From contig NZ_CP013650.1 in assembly GCF_001466725.1 (NCBI RefSeq), forward strand, positions 3,100,001 to 3,164,000: DNA of 64,000 bases. Direction: 5' to 3'. Under the pieces are notes generated by a model. That model searched no databases. It saw only the letters and a list, made by a program, of their open reading frames with translations, and had not been told where the DNA came from. Position 1 is the first letter of the stretch; every line of letters starts with the position of its first letter. Made by a program: the position numbers and the translations under genes. Of this stretch, positions 40,370 through 50,071 are shown one piece after another. This stretch comes from Lacimicrobium alkaliphilum (GTDB lineage Bacteria; Pseudomonadota; Gammaproteobacteria; Enterobacterales; Alteromonadaceae).

Positions 40370-40892
40370 CACCACAGAGTCACAGAGGTCACGGAGAAGG
40401 GCAATGCTACTGCTCTGAAACCCAGGCGCCAGTGTATCCCCGCAATCCGCTTCGCTCCTTGCAGGCTACAGAATCTGAAACCATCGACCTGCAACAGCCT
40501 CAGGAATGACTTGCTCAGGTTCTCTCTGCGTCCTTTGCGACTCTGCGTGACATTTAGAATTGTTTAATGATCTCGCAGAGGCGCAAAGGCGCTGGGTTCC
40601 CGCCAACAACATGCGGGAACGACTGTCGGTTATGCCCGCATGCTGTTATCGGCCTGTAGCCCGTATAAAGCGAAGCGGAATACGGGAAGCCGCCCGGATA
40701 TCCCCGCAACCCGCTTCGCCCTTGCAGGCTACAGAATCTGAAACCTCTGTGTTCTCTCTGCGATCTTTGCGCCCCTGCGCGACCTTTAGAATTGTTTAAT
40801 GATCTCGCAGAGGCGCAAAGGCGCTGGGTTCCCGCCAACAACATGCGGGAACGGCTGTCGGTCATGCCCGAATGCTGTTATCGGGCATCCAG
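40370..40892. repeat. Dense composite repeat region
   Basis: No gene supported in 40346-41075. Three repeat families alternate: 'cacagag' tracts with their inverted partners ('ctctgcg...ctttgcgcc'), GTAGCCCGTATAAAGCG / GCAGGCTACA hairpins, and the CGCTGGGTTCCCGCCAAC hairpin unit. A composite block is duplicated with a period of about 232 bases ('tttagaattgtttaatgat' at 40553 and 40785). Frames here translate to the same peptide as the false N-terminal extension of flhA, confirming they are repeat by-products. Confidence 0.85.
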
Positions 40893-40981
40893 TGACTTTT
40901 GCAAAAGGCGAAAAATGTCTTTTAGTCTTTGTGATAAATGCTTTGGTCACTGAGCGCTGGGCGCATCACCTTGCATAAATT

Positions 40982-41003
40982 GTTGGACTAAAGTCCAACC
41001 TAC
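40982..41003. repeat. Single GTTGGACTAAAGTCCAAC palindrome
   Basis: One diverged copy of the GTCGGACTnAAGTCCGACCTAC family about 70 bases before rdgB, with compensating changes (GTTGG/CCAAC) that keep the palindrome perfect. Confidence 0.75.
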
Positions 41004-41075
41004 AACTCCGGCAACAATGACGCGGTGGCATAAACAACGTAAAATGCCGGCAAATTCCAACGGGCAGACAACACA

Positions 41076-41669
41076 ATGCAAAAATGGGTCATGGCCACAG
41101 GCAACGCCGGCAAAGTAAAAGAACTCTCAGCCATGCTGACGCCACTACAGGTGGATATTCGCGTACAAAGTGAGTTTGATGTGCCGGAAGTACCTGAAAC
41201 CGGCACGACTTTTGTGGAAAATGCCATTATCAAGGCCCGTCATGCAGCGCGCATTACCGGCTTACCTGCCATTGCCGATGATTCGGGACTGGCAGTGGAT
41301 GCCCTTGGCGGTGCACCGGGCATCTACTCCTCCCGCTATGCCGGTGAGAACGCCACTGATTCAGACAATATCAACAAACTGCTCGGTGCCCTTGAAGGCC
41401 AGTCTAATCGCCAGGCCCGCTTTATCTGTGTACTGGTATGGATGCGCCATGGCGATGATCCGACGCCGGTTATCGCCCAGGGCCAATGGCAGGGGCAAAT
41501 CACAGAGCAACCCTCAGGTGGCGGCGGCTTTGGCTATGATCCGGTATTCCGGGTAGCATCACATCAGTGCACCGCGGCAGAACTTGAAGCGAACCTGAAG
41601 AACCAGCTCAGTCACAGAGCACAGGCACTGCAGCAATTGCTACCTCAGCTGGAAGCGGCTCTTGGCTGA
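41076..41669 (+). CDS. rdgB: XTP/dITP diphosphatase (RdgB/HAM1 family)
   Basis: House-cleaning pyrophosphatase that removes non-canonical purine nucleotides before they enter DNA. The 197-residue protein starts [16 protein letters not shown] ([12 protein letters not shown]), has '[24 protein letters not shown]' (in part) and [11 protein letters not shown]. Its end overlaps the hemW start by eight bases. Confidence 0.96.
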   Translation: MQKWVMATGNAGKVKELSAMLTPLQVDIRVQSEFDVPEVPETGTTFVENAIIKARHAARITGLPAIADDSGLAVDALGGAPGIYSSRYAGENATDSDNINKLLGALEGQSNRQARFICVLVWMRHGDDPTPVIAQGQWQGQITEQPSGGGGFGYDPVFRVASHQCTAAELEANLKNQLSHRAQALQQLLPQLEAALG

Positions 41670-42819
41670 ATCGGCTTTGCAACATCCACCGCTGGCGCTG
41701 TACATCCATATTCCCTGGTGCGTACAAAAGTGCCCCTATTGCGACTTTAACTCCCATGGTCAGAAAACCGCTCTGCCGGAAACGGAATATATCAGCCATC
41801 TGCTCGATGATTTAGCCACCGATGCAAAGCTTGTGGCTGACCGTGAAGTCAGTTCAATTTTCTTTGGCGGCGGTACGCCCAGTCTGTTCAGTGCGCCGGG
41901 CATTGAGCGGATTCTGAATGGTGTGCGTGAGCGGGTTAACCTCAGTGCTGATGCTGAGATTACCCTTGAGGCCAACCCGGGCACGGTTGAAAGCGAAAAA
42001 TTTGCGGCGTTTCATCAGGCCGGAGTCAACCGCATCTCTATAGGCGTTCAGAGCTTTCAGCAGGATAAACTTATGGCTTTGGGGCGTATTCATAACGCCG
42101 AACAGGCCAGCCGGGCAGCCGGCTATGCCCATAATGCCGGGCTCAGCAGTTTTAATCTGGATCTGATGCATGGTCTGCCGGACCAGTCTGTGGATGATGC
42201 CCTGTCCGACCTGCGTCGCGGCATTGAACAGTTGCCGCCTCATCTTTCCTGGTACCAGCTGACCATCGAACCCAATACCCTGTTTGCCTCTAAACCTCCT
42301 GTTTTGCCCGATGACGATATCCTCTGGGATATCCAGCAAAGGGGGCACCAACTGCTGGAACAGGCCGGATACCGGCAGTATGAAATCTCGGCCTATAGCC
42401 AGCCCGGGCACCAGTGTCAGCACAATCTGAACTACTGGCGTTTTGGCGATTATCTTGGGATTGGCTGTGGGGCCCATGGCAAAATCACCGATGCAGGCGC
42501 GGATCAGATCCTTCGCACCGTCAAGGTCAAACACCCCAAGGGCTATATGGATCTGAGCAAACCCTACCTGTATCAGAGCCAGGAGGTGGCAAGAGAAGAC
42601 CGGCCCTTTGAGTTTTTTATGAATCGCCTGAGGTTGTTAGAGCCCTGCCCTAAACAGGATTACGGGCGCTATACCGGCCTGGCACTGAGCGAATTTGGAC
42701 TTGCCGGTAAACTGGCCAGCGCCATCGATGCCGGGCTTATCGATGAAACACCTCAAAGCTGGCAATTAACAGAATCGGGGAAACGGTATCTGAACAGCTT
42801 GCTGGAGAAACTGGTTTAA
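41662..42819 (+). CDS. hemW: Radical SAM haem chaperone HemW
   Basis: Haem-inserting chaperone of the HemN-like radical SAM family (formerly called an oxygen-independent coproporphyrinogen oxidase). The 385-residue protein has the CxxxCxxC cluster in [16 protein letters not shown] and the [11 protein letters not shown]-binding segment. The start is a TTG overlapping the rdgB stop; GGAAG lies six bases before it and the protein alignment to family members ([13 protein letters not shown]) supports it. rdgB-hemW is a conserved pair. Confidence 0.93.
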   Translation: MAESALQHPPLALYIHIPWCVQKCPYCDFNSHGQKTALPETEYISHLLDDLATDAKLVADREVSSIFFGGGTPSLFSAPGIERILNGVRERVNLSADAEITLEANPGTVESEKFAAFHQAGVNRISIGVQSFQQDKLMALGRIHNAEQASRAAGYAHNAGLSSFNLDLMHGLPDQSVDDALSDLRRGIEQLPPHLSWYQLTIEPNTLFASKPPVLPDDDILWDIQQRGHQLLEQAGYRQYEISAYSQPGHQCQHNLNYWRFGDYLGIGCGAHGKITDAGADQILRTVKVKHPKGYMDLSKPYLYQSQEVAREDRPFEFFMNRLRLLEPCPKQDYGRYTGLALSEFGLAGKLASAIDAGLIDETPQSWQLTESGKRYLNSLLEKLV

Positions 42820-42879
42820 TTTCACTGTACTGCTTTATTGGTCTGTGCTTGAATCTGCATTGTCGCACAAGGGAAAAAC

Positions 42880-44013
42880 ATGCAGGAAAAACTGGAACAC
42901 CGCTCATTTTTGTTATTGCTGCTGCTGATCACAGGGCTGTTTGCTTATCTGCTCAAGCCTTTCTTTGGCGCCCTGTTCTGGTCCTGTGTGATTGCCATCA
43001 TGTTCTATCCCCTGCACCATTATCTGACAGAGCGTTGGGGCGGGCGGCGAAATCTGGCAGCCCTTACAACCCTGGTTATCTGCGCCATCATGGTGATCGT
43101 GCCCACCCTGTTTGTGGCCGCCTCATTTTTTCAGGAAGGCGCGAAAATCTACCAGAAACTGCAGGACGGCGATCTCGATCCCGGTGCCTACGTGGAACAG
43201 CTCAAAACAGCCTTTCCGGCGGTGCAGGACTTTCTCGGTCGTTTCGGTATCGACCTTGAAAACTTTAAAAGCCTGCTGGCCGACAGCGCCGTCTCTTCCA
43301 GCCGCTGGATAGCAGAGAACGCCGTGCAGCTCGGTCAGGGCACCATGACCCTGTTCCTGAATATAGGTTTGCTACTGTACGTCACCTTCTTTTTTCTGCG
43401 TGATGGTCCGAAACTGGTGATGCTGCTGGTGCGGGCATTGCCAATGGGTGATGAACGGGAACATCAGTTGTTTGATAAGTTCTCTGAAGTCACCCGGGCC
43501 ACCGTTAAAGGCAATCTGGTGGTGGCTATTGTTCAGGGTACCCTGGGCGGAATAATATTCTGGATACTGGATATCCCGGGGCCGATACTCTGGGGCGTGG
43601 TGATGACAGTCCTGTCGCTGATCCCTGTGGTGGGCGCCGGTCTTATCTGGGCACCGGTGGCGATCTATCTGTTTGCCATCGGTGAGTGGGTAGACGGAGC
43701 CATACTCACTGCTTTCGGCGCCGTTGTTATCGGGCTGGTAGACAATATCCTGCGGCCCATTCTGGTCGGCCGTGACACCAAGCTGCCGGACTATGTGGTG
43801 CTGCTCTCGACGCTTGGCGGATTCAGCTTATTCGGGATTAATGGTTTTGTTATCGGCCCGCTGATCGCGGCGCTGTTCCTGACCTTCTGGGAAATCTTTA
43901 TCCGTGAGTTCAACCCGGGGTTCGATCCCTCAGACCTCAGCGGTGAAGCAGAACTGGAAGAATGGCAGGATCAGCAGGAACAGGCCAGCGAGTCTTCAGA
44001 CAGGGCTAAATAG
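42880..44013 (+). CDS. AI-2E family transporter (PerM/YdiK-like)
   Basis: Polytopic membrane protein of 377 residues in the AI-2E transporter (formerly UPF0118) family. About eight membrane segments, a cytosolic/periplasmic loop around residues 90-150, and the C-terminal 'DNILRPILVGRDTKLPDYVVLLSTLGGFSLFGINGFVIGPL' signature region (in part). Substrate is unknown; some members are Na+/H+ antiporters, others proposed autoinducer exporters. It follows hemW by 60 bases and precedes the exchanger gene by 23 bases. Confidence 0.88.
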   Translation: MQEKLEHRSFLLLLLLITGLFAYLLKPFFGALFWSCVIAIMFYPLHHYLTERWGGRRNLAALTTLVICAIMVIVPTLFVAASFFQEGAKIYQKLQDGDLDPGAYVEQLKTAFPAVQDFLGRFGIDLENFKSLLADSAVSSSRWIAENAVQLGQGTMTLFLNIGLLLYVTFFFLRDGPKLVMLLVRALPMGDEREHQLFDKFSEVTRATVKGNLVVAIVQGTLGGIIFWILDIPGPILWGVVMTVLSLIPVVGAGLIWAPVAIYLFAIGEWVDGAILTAFGAVVIGLVDNILRPILVGRDTKLPDYVVLLSTLGGFSLFGINGFVIGPLIAALFLTFWEIFIREFNPGFDPSDLSGEAELEEWQDQQEQASESSDRAK

Positions 44014-44036
44014 CAGTCGCGCAAGGAATAATCTCT

Positions 44037-45008
44037 ATGTTGTTCGCCTTTATCGCTATCATTGCTGGCCTGATGCTACTGCTCTGGAGCGCCGGGCGCT
44101 TCGTGGATGGTGCTGCCAAAACCGCCAGCCACTTTGGCATGCCGCCATTATTGATTGGCATGATCGTTGTCGGGTTTGGTACCTCGGCCCCGGAAATGCT
44201 GGTGTCTGCCCTGGCCGCCTCGCAAGGCAACGCCGGTATCGCTCTGGGTAATGCCTACGGCTCTAATATTACTAATATCGCCCTGATTCTGGGACTGACA
44301 GCGGTGATCAGCCCTATCGCCGTGCATTCACAGGTACTGCGCAAAGAATTGCCATTGCTGATATTGGTGACGGCAGTGGCAGCATGGCAACTTTGGGACG
44401 GTCAGATCAGCCGGGTTGATGCTCTGATACTAATCGCGTTATTTACCCTGCTGATGATCTGGACTGTACGCCAGGGCATGCAACAGCGCCAGGATACGCT
44501 GGCTGCAGAAGTGGAACAGGAGTTAACCACGGGCACAGAGTCTGTACAAAAATCTCTTCTGTGGCTGAGTGTGGGGCTGGTGTTGTTAATCATCAGTTCG
44601 CGCATCCTGGTATGGGGTGCAGTAGAAGTGGCAACCCTGCTCGGTATCAGTGATCTGATGATTGGCCTGACCATTGTGGCAGTGGGTACCTCGCTGCCGG
44701 AACTGGCCTCATCCCTGATTGCGGCCCGCAAGGGTGAACATGATATTGCACTGGGGAATATTATTGGCTCCAACCTGTTTAATACTCTGGCAGTAGTTGG
44801 CATTGCGGGTCTGATTCAGCCACTGTCAGCAGGCCCGGAGGTATTCAACCGCGATATGCTGGTAATGGCGGCGCTCACCATGTCACTGTTCATATTGGGC
44901 TATGGATTCGGCAAAACAGGGCGGATTAACCGTTTCGAAGGCGGGCTGTTATTGCTCAGCTATGCCGGCTACACCGCCTACCTGATCGCCGAAGTCATTG
45001 CGGCCTGA
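44037..45008 (+). CDS. yrbG: Na+/Ca2+ exchanger-family protein (YrbG-like)
   Basis: Inner-membrane cation/calcium antiporter of 323 residues. Two homologous halves carry the alpha-repeat motifs: VGFGTSAPEMLVSA with GNAYGSNITNIAL, and VGTSLPELASSL with GNIIGSNLFNTLA. About ten membrane segments. It sits 23 bases after the AI-2E-type gene, likely in one operon, and converges on an MCP gene across a short hairpin repeat. Confidence 0.88.
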   Translation: MLFAFIAIIAGLMLLLWSAGRFVDGAAKTASHFGMPPLLIGMIVVGFGTSAPEMLVSALAASQGNAGIALGNAYGSNITNIALILGLTAVISPIAVHSQVLRKELPLLILVTAVAAWQLWDGQISRVDALILIALFTLLMIWTVRQGMQQRQDTLAAEVEQELTTGTESVQKSLLWLSVGLVLLIISSRILVWGAVEVATLLGISDLMIGLTIVAVGTSLPELASSLIAARKGEHDIALGNIIGSNLFNTLAVVGIAGLIQPLSAGPEVFNRDMLVMAALTMSLFILGYGFGKTGRINRFEGGLLLLSYAGYTAYLIAEVIAA

Positions 45009-45011
45009 TTT

Positions 45012-45079
45012 ATACCAATCCGCATAGATAATTGCACTCTCGGAGCGAGTCAGAAGGGCTTATCTATGCGAATTGGTAT
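45012..45079. repeat. 68-bp inverted-repeat element
   Basis: ATACCAATCCGCATAGATA (45012-) and its inverted partner TATCTATGCGAATTGGTAT (-45079) flank a 28-base core that has its own ACTC/GAGT hairpin. One end coincides with the first base of the MCP stop codon. It could act as a bidirectional terminator between convergent genes or be a tiny MITE-like repeat. Confidence 0.75.
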
Positions 45080-46287
45080 CACAAAAAGCGCTGCAGTTGT
45101 TTTTGGGTAGTCTGCGTCTCTACGGTCAGCTCCCGGATATCCGCTTCCACCTGCTGCATATCGGTGCGGATTTCAGCGCCCAGATCAGAAATTCTCGCCA
45201 CTGAGGCATGGGCCTGATCATAGGTGTGTTTGAGGGCATGTACCGACTCACCGATGGCGACCAGCCTCTGATTATCGGCCTGCAGTTGCTGCACCATGTC
45301 TTCAAACCTTGCACTGGTGCTGGCGATATCCTGCTGGGCCTTCCCGGCCATTTCCGTCAGTTTTACCGATTCCTGCTGCGTATCCTGCACCAGGGTTTCC
45401 ATCTGGTTGATAAAGTTGCTGATCTGCCCGGTGGCCTGATTCACTTTAACGGATAAGGTACGCACTTCGTCAGCCACCACCGCAAAGCCACGTCCTGCTT
45501 CGCCGGCTCTGGCAGCTTCAATAGCCGCATTTAATGCCAGCAAATTGGTCTGATCGGAAAAATCCTGCACCATTTTTAAGATATCGCGAATGCTGGAGGC
45601 ATTATCCTTCAGGCCGCCGACAGTCTGATCGAACGCCCGCAGCAGTTCGTCAATATCGCCAATATCCCTGGATAAGGACGATAACTGCCGGGTTGAGGCG
45701 GTGGCGGCGCTGAGATTCTCATCAGTGGACTGTGCCACCTCATCGGTCTTGCTGACAATGGCCTGAATCTCATCATTCACCTGCTGACTGGAGGCGAAGA
45801 TCTCGTCGCTGATACTGTCCTGATCGGCGGCATTGGCAGAGGTATTATTGATTTTTCCCAGTACTGCTTGATTCTTTTCGCTGGCCAGGCGGGCGTGCTC
45901 GCTGATGTCTTTGAGCAATACGGACAGGTTACTGACAAAGGTATTGTAACCCCCGGATAACTGTCTGAATTCATCATAGGTAAAGGCCGGTAACCGGCCT
46001 TTGAGATCGCCCTGCTTGTGATTGATTTCATCCAGATTGCGGACCATGGCCCTGACCGGACGAACAATAAGATAAGTGAGGTAAAACAGGGTAAACAGGA
46101 ACGCCATGACACTGACAATGGCCAGGCTGAATAACAGAGTCGGGGATTCTGTCCAGGATGCATCAGAAAATGCCAGCCACAGGGTTAATACCTGAAACAG
46201 GAAAAGAAACGTTACATTGCCAACGATCTTGCGGGTTAGTGTGGCAAAGAAGGTTTTCTCAACAAAAAGATAAAGATCCCTGAACAT
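45079..46287 (-). CDS. Methyl-accepting chemotaxis protein
   Basis: Chemoreceptor-type signalling protein of 402 residues from the ATG at 46287, which has GGAG a suitable distance upstream; an 18-codon upstream extension is unlikely. Two membrane segments near the N-terminus (about 25-45 and 55-78) are separated by only a few residues, so there is almost no periplasmic sensor domain. A HAMP-like segment follows ('[24 protein letters not shown]') and then the MCP coiled coil with the conserved hairpin tip ('[29 protein letters not shown]', in part). The signal may be sensed within the membrane. Confidence 0.9.
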   Translation of the reverse strand: MFRDLYLFVEKTFFATLTRKIVGNVTFLFLFQVLTLWLAFSDASWTESPTLLFSLAIVSVMAFLFTLFYLTYLIVRPVRAMVRNLDEINHKQGDLKGRLPAFTYDEFRQLSGGYNTFVSNLSVLLKDISEHARLASEKNQAVLGKINNTSANAADQDSISDEIFASSQQVNDEIQAIVSKTDEVAQSTDENLSAATASTRQLSSLSRDIGDIDELLRAFDQTVGGLKDNASSIRDILKMVQDFSDQTNLLALNAAIEAARAGEAGRGFAVVADEVRTLSVKVNQATGQISNFINQMETLVQDTQQESVKLTEMAGKAQQDIASTSARFEDMVQQLQADNQRLVAIGESVHALKHTYDQAHASVARISDLGAEIRTDMQQVEADIRELTVETQTTQKQLQRFL

Positions 46288-46407
46288 AGTTTCTCCCGCG
46301 CAACGGACACCGACTGTAGGGTAAACATAGTACCTCAACACCGTACAATTAAAACATGATGTAAATCATGTAATAGCCATTCCATTAACGGCCTGAAACC
46401 GATTTTC

Positions 46408-47181
46408 TTAAGATTTGCCGGTTACGATCAGGTTATAAGCCTTCAGTTCAGGAACACGTTCGCGCAAGGCTTCTTCAATACCGTCGAGACGCTGGATTTC
46501 ATTGCAGAACCACTCAGCTTTTTTACGCAGCGTGTCGGCCTGGGGGGCAATACGACGCTCTATCTCCGCGCCCATAGTCTCCAGGCGGGTGGATAAATCT
46601 TCCATCTTACGTTCCAGGTTGGTATCGCCTTCCGAGGCCAGCCCGCCAATAGCCGTCAGAATGCCGCCCACTGAGGTACCCAGCGCCTGCTCGATTTCCT
46701 GCTCCAGCTCTGGATCCATCAACTCATCGACATTTTCCAGACTGCGGGGACCAATATAATAGTTACTGCTGGCACGGATAAATTTAGTTTTAACTTTGGT
46801 TCGCACTTTCCACAGGGCATCCTGCAGACGCTGATAGCTGTCATGTTCACTGCCCACCAGACCCACATACACGTGGTCGATAGTACCAATAGCCAGATCT
46901 ACCCCTTCGCTGGCCAGCAGTATGACCTTGGGAACGGCATAACGCAGACCCTCTGCCAGTTCTTTCAGATGCTGCTGTGCCTGCTCATCCAGGGTGATCC
47001 ATTCGCCGTGCACAATTAACTGTTCGGTACCGTTGATCTGATACAAGGTACGGGTGTCTTCTGTGACGCGAATATGCCGGTCGTTGACCACCAGACCAAA
47101 TTGCAGGTCGGCCTCGCACATAAACGCAGACTGCACCGGCAGTGCCAACAACAATAACGAACAGACCAGGGCTCTCAACAT
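46408..47181 (-). CDS. DUF2884 (YggN-like) periplasmic protein
   Basis: Exported protein of 257 residues with an N-terminal signal ending near VQSAFMC. The body fits the DUF2884/YggN family, of unknown function: an N-terminal beta-rich domain ('VNDRHIRVTEDTRTLYQINGTEQLIVHG', in part) and a C-terminal helical part. Monocistronic between the MCP and a PAS protein gene. Assignment is from overall pattern. Confidence 0.7.
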   Translation of the reverse strand: MLRALVCSLLLLALPVQSAFMCEADLQFGLVVNDRHIRVTEDTRTLYQINGTEQLIVHGEWITLDEQAQQHLKELAEGLRYAVPKVILLASEGVDLAIGTIDHVYVGLVGSEHDSYQRLQDALWKVRTKVKTKFIRASSNYYIGPRSLENVDELMDPELEQEIEQALGTSVGGILTAIGGLASEGDTNLERKMEDLSTRLETMGAEIERRIAPQADTLRKKAEWFCNEIQRLDGIEEALRERVPELKAYNLIVTGKS

Positions 47182-47343
47182 ACACTCTCTGACAGATACG
47201 ATAACAAATTATACTCCCTTAACGGGCTGATCATGGGAATAATATAAATAAGGTTTTTATTCTATCTGACAGTATTGTGCTACGCCGCAAACGGATGACA
47301 AAGGCATGCCAGACCAGTGCAGTAAAAAACAGGTTACACTGCA

Positions 47344-47862
47344 TCAGTCATTAACGCGATTGGCTGGTACCGTCTTTTCGGCCACTTTTTCATTCAGTTC
47401 ACTGAGGATAACCTGGGTGGACTCCAGTACCTTCTTTCCCACCGCCACATCGGTAACGTCGTAGATCATCATGCAGATATTCTCAACCTTGCCGGTAGTG
47501 CTGACCAGGGGTGACAGGGTAATGTTCTGGTACATATAATCTTCAGTACCGGTAATGGGCCGGTAGTTGGGAAACCTGAGTAAAAAGGGGCGCTGTTCCC
47601 AGATAATAAAGGCCCGGTTTTTCAGTTCAAACACCGGCCTGGCTTTATTACGGAACCAGGCCTCATTAACCTCCGGAAAAAGCGCAAACAGCGACTTGCC
47701 CCTTACCTGACTGGGCAACAAACCGGAGTGGCTTTCCATAAAACCGTTCCAGAGGTTAATTTCAAACTCGCGGTTTAATACCACCAACCCCACATCAACG
47801 GTTTGCAGCATGTCCATCATCCAGTGAAACTCTGTTAAATCGTTCAGTGCTTCATCGGTCAT
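47344..47862 (-). CDS. PAS domain protein
   Basis: Small signalling protein of 172 residues: one PAS domain (about 15-145, 'LQTVDVGLVVLNREFEINLWNGFMESHSG') and a short C-terminal helix. It has no output domain. It begins two bases after the stop of the REC-CheX-type gene, so the two are surely co-expressed; it probably modulates the same pathway. Confidence 0.82.
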   Translation of the reverse strand: MTDEALNDLTEFHWMMDMLQTVDVGLVVLNREFEINLWNGFMESHSGLLPSQVRGKSLFALFPEVNEAWFRNKARPVFELKNRAFIIWEQRPFLLRFPNYRPITGTEDYMYQNITLSPLVSTTGKVENICMMIYDVTDVAVGKKVLESTQVILSELNEKVAEKTVPANRVND

Positions 47863-47864
47863 GC

Positions 47865-48860
47865 TCAGTCCTCCAGCAGATGAGAAAGTTTGTTATTCAT
47901 GGTCTCCATGGACTCCTCGGTAACCAGCAACACCAGATCGCAATGCACCTGGTAACCTTCCAGACCATAACTCAGCTCAATGGCCAGGGTACGGCGCCAA
48001 CGGGTTTTATTGATATTAATCAGCTCGGTGATATTGCGATGTTGCCCCAGTACCTCCGGATGCCCCTGGCTGAAATGCATATCCAGTTGGCTGGCCAGGC
48101 CATTCAGGCAAGTACCTATGAGGATATTGGCCGCATCCATCAGCAACTCAAGCTGCATCTGATCATCCACTTCCTCGGAGATATTGAGAATTTTCGCCAC
48201 ATCATTAAAGCTGGAGTCACTGAGAATAAACAGTGCCTCACCACAGATCCCGGGCCCCACAAAACCCTGACAGATACCAGACACGGTGTCTTTGTCTTCA
48301 ATATCCTGCAACATCATATGCAGTTCTGAGGCTTCGATAAGATTAACATTGGGAATGGGCAGCTTAACGAATACGTTGAGGATCCGGGCCAGGTGATCCC
48401 CGGCCTGCCCCATGGCGATATTGGTGATTTCCTGATAAATATCCCTGATTTCAGGATCCAGGCTGGCCAGTTCGGGTTTGTCTTGTTCCTGCTGGTTCTG
48501 GGTGATCCGGTGTTTCACCAGCAATTTTTCAAAAGTGGCAGGTTTGATCGGTTTTTCAATAAAATCCAGCGCCCCGAGCCGCTTGACCCGTTCATGGGCT
48601 TCGGGCTGAATATCACCGGAGATCACAATCACTGTGGTTTTCAGCCCCTGTGCCTGAATAGTTTCCAGCACCTGATAACCATCCATCACCGGCATATTCA
48701 GATCCAGCAGCAGCAACTGGCCCTTACCTTCCTTAAGCGCGGCAATGGCTTCCTCACCGTGCTTGGCGAAATGAACGGCCACCTCCCAGTCTTCGGGCAG
48801 ACATTTGGCCACCTGCTTACGCGCTACCAGGGAATCATCGCAGATTAAGACTGAATACAT
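47865..48860 (-). CDS. Response regulator with CheC/CheX-like domain
   Basis: 331 residues: an N-terminal receiver domain (phospho-acceptor Asp53 in LLLDLNMPVMDG) followed by a CheC/CheX-type phosphatase-like domain (about 150-320) with the helix 'DEAANI'-like segment 'LMDAANILIGTCLNGLASQLD', where Asn corresponds to the family's catalytic residue. It may dephosphorylate CheY or another regulator. Forms an operon with the PAS protein downstream. Confidence 0.85.
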   Translation of the reverse strand: MYSVLICDDSLVARKQVAKCLPEDWEVAVHFAKHGEEAIAALKEGKGQLLLLDLNMPVMDGYQVLETIQAQGLKTTVIVISGDIQPEAHERVKRLGALDFIEKPIKPATFEKLLVKHRITQNQQEQDKPELASLDPEIRDIYQEITNIAMGQAGDHLARILNVFVKLPIPNVNLIEASELHMMLQDIEDKDTVSGICQGFVGPGICGEALFILSDSSFNDVAKILNISEEVDDQMQLELLMDAANILIGTCLNGLASQLDMHFSQGHPEVLGQHRNITELININKTRWRRTLAIELSYGLEGYQVHCDLVLLVTEESMETMNNKLSHLLED

Positions 48861-48920
48861 ACTTGGGCAGGCCTGTTATTAGTGACGCCATCTTTGCCTT
48901 ATCGGCAAAACCACATACTT

Positions 48921-48972
48921 ATTAAATACGCTATAAACTACTGTGAAAGGCACAGAAAAAGTCAACACGCAC
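48921..48972. mobile_element. Decayed end of the 265-bp MITE-like element
   Basis: TTAAATACGCTATAAACTACTG and GTCAACACGC (in part) align to the terminal 55 or so bases of the elements at 14829-15093 and 37848-38112 with several mismatches. Only one end is recognisable, so this is a remnant. Confidence 0.55.
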
Positions 48973-49120
48973 TCACTATTGATAGCAAGAAATATCCCAT
49001 TTACCAATGACTACAGGCAAATAAAACAACCTGAGGACCCGCACTGACCATCCGCTCATGGCTGGAATCTGAGGCAAAACATCGCCATACTGCACACAGG
49101 CACCTTAATTGAGTAACACT

Positions 49121-50071
49121 ATGATAAGAAAACTGTTTTTCTGCCTGGGCCTGGCCAGCCTGAGCCCACTGGCGTTTGCCACCGGCAGTTCGCTGGTCGC
49201 CACAGGCGGCATAACCAGCTTTGAAGGCACCGCAGGCGGGGGCATCACGCCCTGGGCCATGATCGCAGGCTACGGCTCCAAAGAAGAAATTCAGGGTACC
49301 GCTGCCCTGCAACAACTGGATCTCGGTGAATACCAGTTACGCACTTTTGGTGCTGCCGTGGGCATCTACGACAGAGTGGAATTATCGGTGCAGCGCCAGA
49401 ACCTCAAGGTCGAATCCGGTATTGTCAGCAATGTGTTTAATCTGCTGACAGAGGGCGCTATCAATACGGCGCCGGGCACCGATATTGAACAGGATATTAT
49501 CGGCCTGAAGGTAAAGGTTTTCGGTGATGCCATCTTCGACCAGAACAGCCCCTGGCCGCAGGTTTCAGTCGGTGCTCAGTACAAGAAAAACCGTGATTTT
49601 GATACCTCCCTGGCCCTTTCTGATGGGTCAGTGCCACTGCCGGACACCGGCGTTCCTATGTTACTGGGCGCGACAGAAGACTCCGGTACCGACTATTACG
49701 TTTCTGCCAGTAAGCTCTGGCTGGGCGCTGCCTGGGGTAACAATCTGCTGGCCAATGTGACTGCCAGAATGACCAAAGCCAATACCTTTGGGCTGCTCGG
49801 CTTCGGGTCGGCCAGCGATGATGACTATGAACTGGAATGGGAAGGTTCACTGGCCATTTTACCCTCCCCTTCAACTGCCGTAGGCGTTGAATGGCGTACC
49901 CAGACAAATCGCCTGGGCGGGCTGGCCGAAGAGAAAACCGCCATGGATCTGTTTATTGCCTATTTTCCCAACAAGCATTGGTCGCTGACAGCGGCTTATG
50001 TGGATCTCGGTCACCTCCCTTTTGACCAAAAGGCCAGTGGCCTGTATCTGTCTGCAACGGTGAATTTATGA
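49121..50071 (+). CDS. DUF3034 family outer-membrane-type protein
   Basis: Exported protein of about 316 residues with a signal sequence (MIRKLFFCLGLASLSPLAFA) and a body rich in alternating beta strands ending in an aromatic/hydrophobic C-terminus (LSATVNL), fitting a beta-barrel. The sequence pattern ('GGITSFEGTAGGGITPWAMIAGY') is that of DUF3034, function unknown. Overlaps the truncated-haemoglobin gene by four bases, a pairing I know from related genera. A TTG four codons upstream is an alternative start. Confidence 0.82.
   Translation: MIRKLFFCLGLASLSPLAFATGSSLVATGGITSFEGTAGGGITPWAMIAGYGSKEEIQGTAALQQLDLGEYQLRTFGAAVGIYDRVELSVQRQNLKVESGIVSNVFNLLTEGAINTAPGTDIEQDIIGLKVKVFGDAIFDQNSPWPQVSVGAQYKKNRDFDTSLALSDGSVPLPDTGVPMLLGATEDSGTDYYVSASKLWLGAAWGNNLLANVTARMTKANTFGLLGFGSASDDDYELEWEGSLAILPSPSTAVGVEWRTQTNRLGGLAEEKTAMDLFIAYFPNKHWSLTAAYVDLGHLPFDQKASGLYLSATVNL

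Noticed and set aside
48860..49120. Possible small gene between the REC-CheX gene and the DUF3034 gene
   Set aside because: Only the decayed MITE end and upstream sequence are seen; frames are short and lack start signals.
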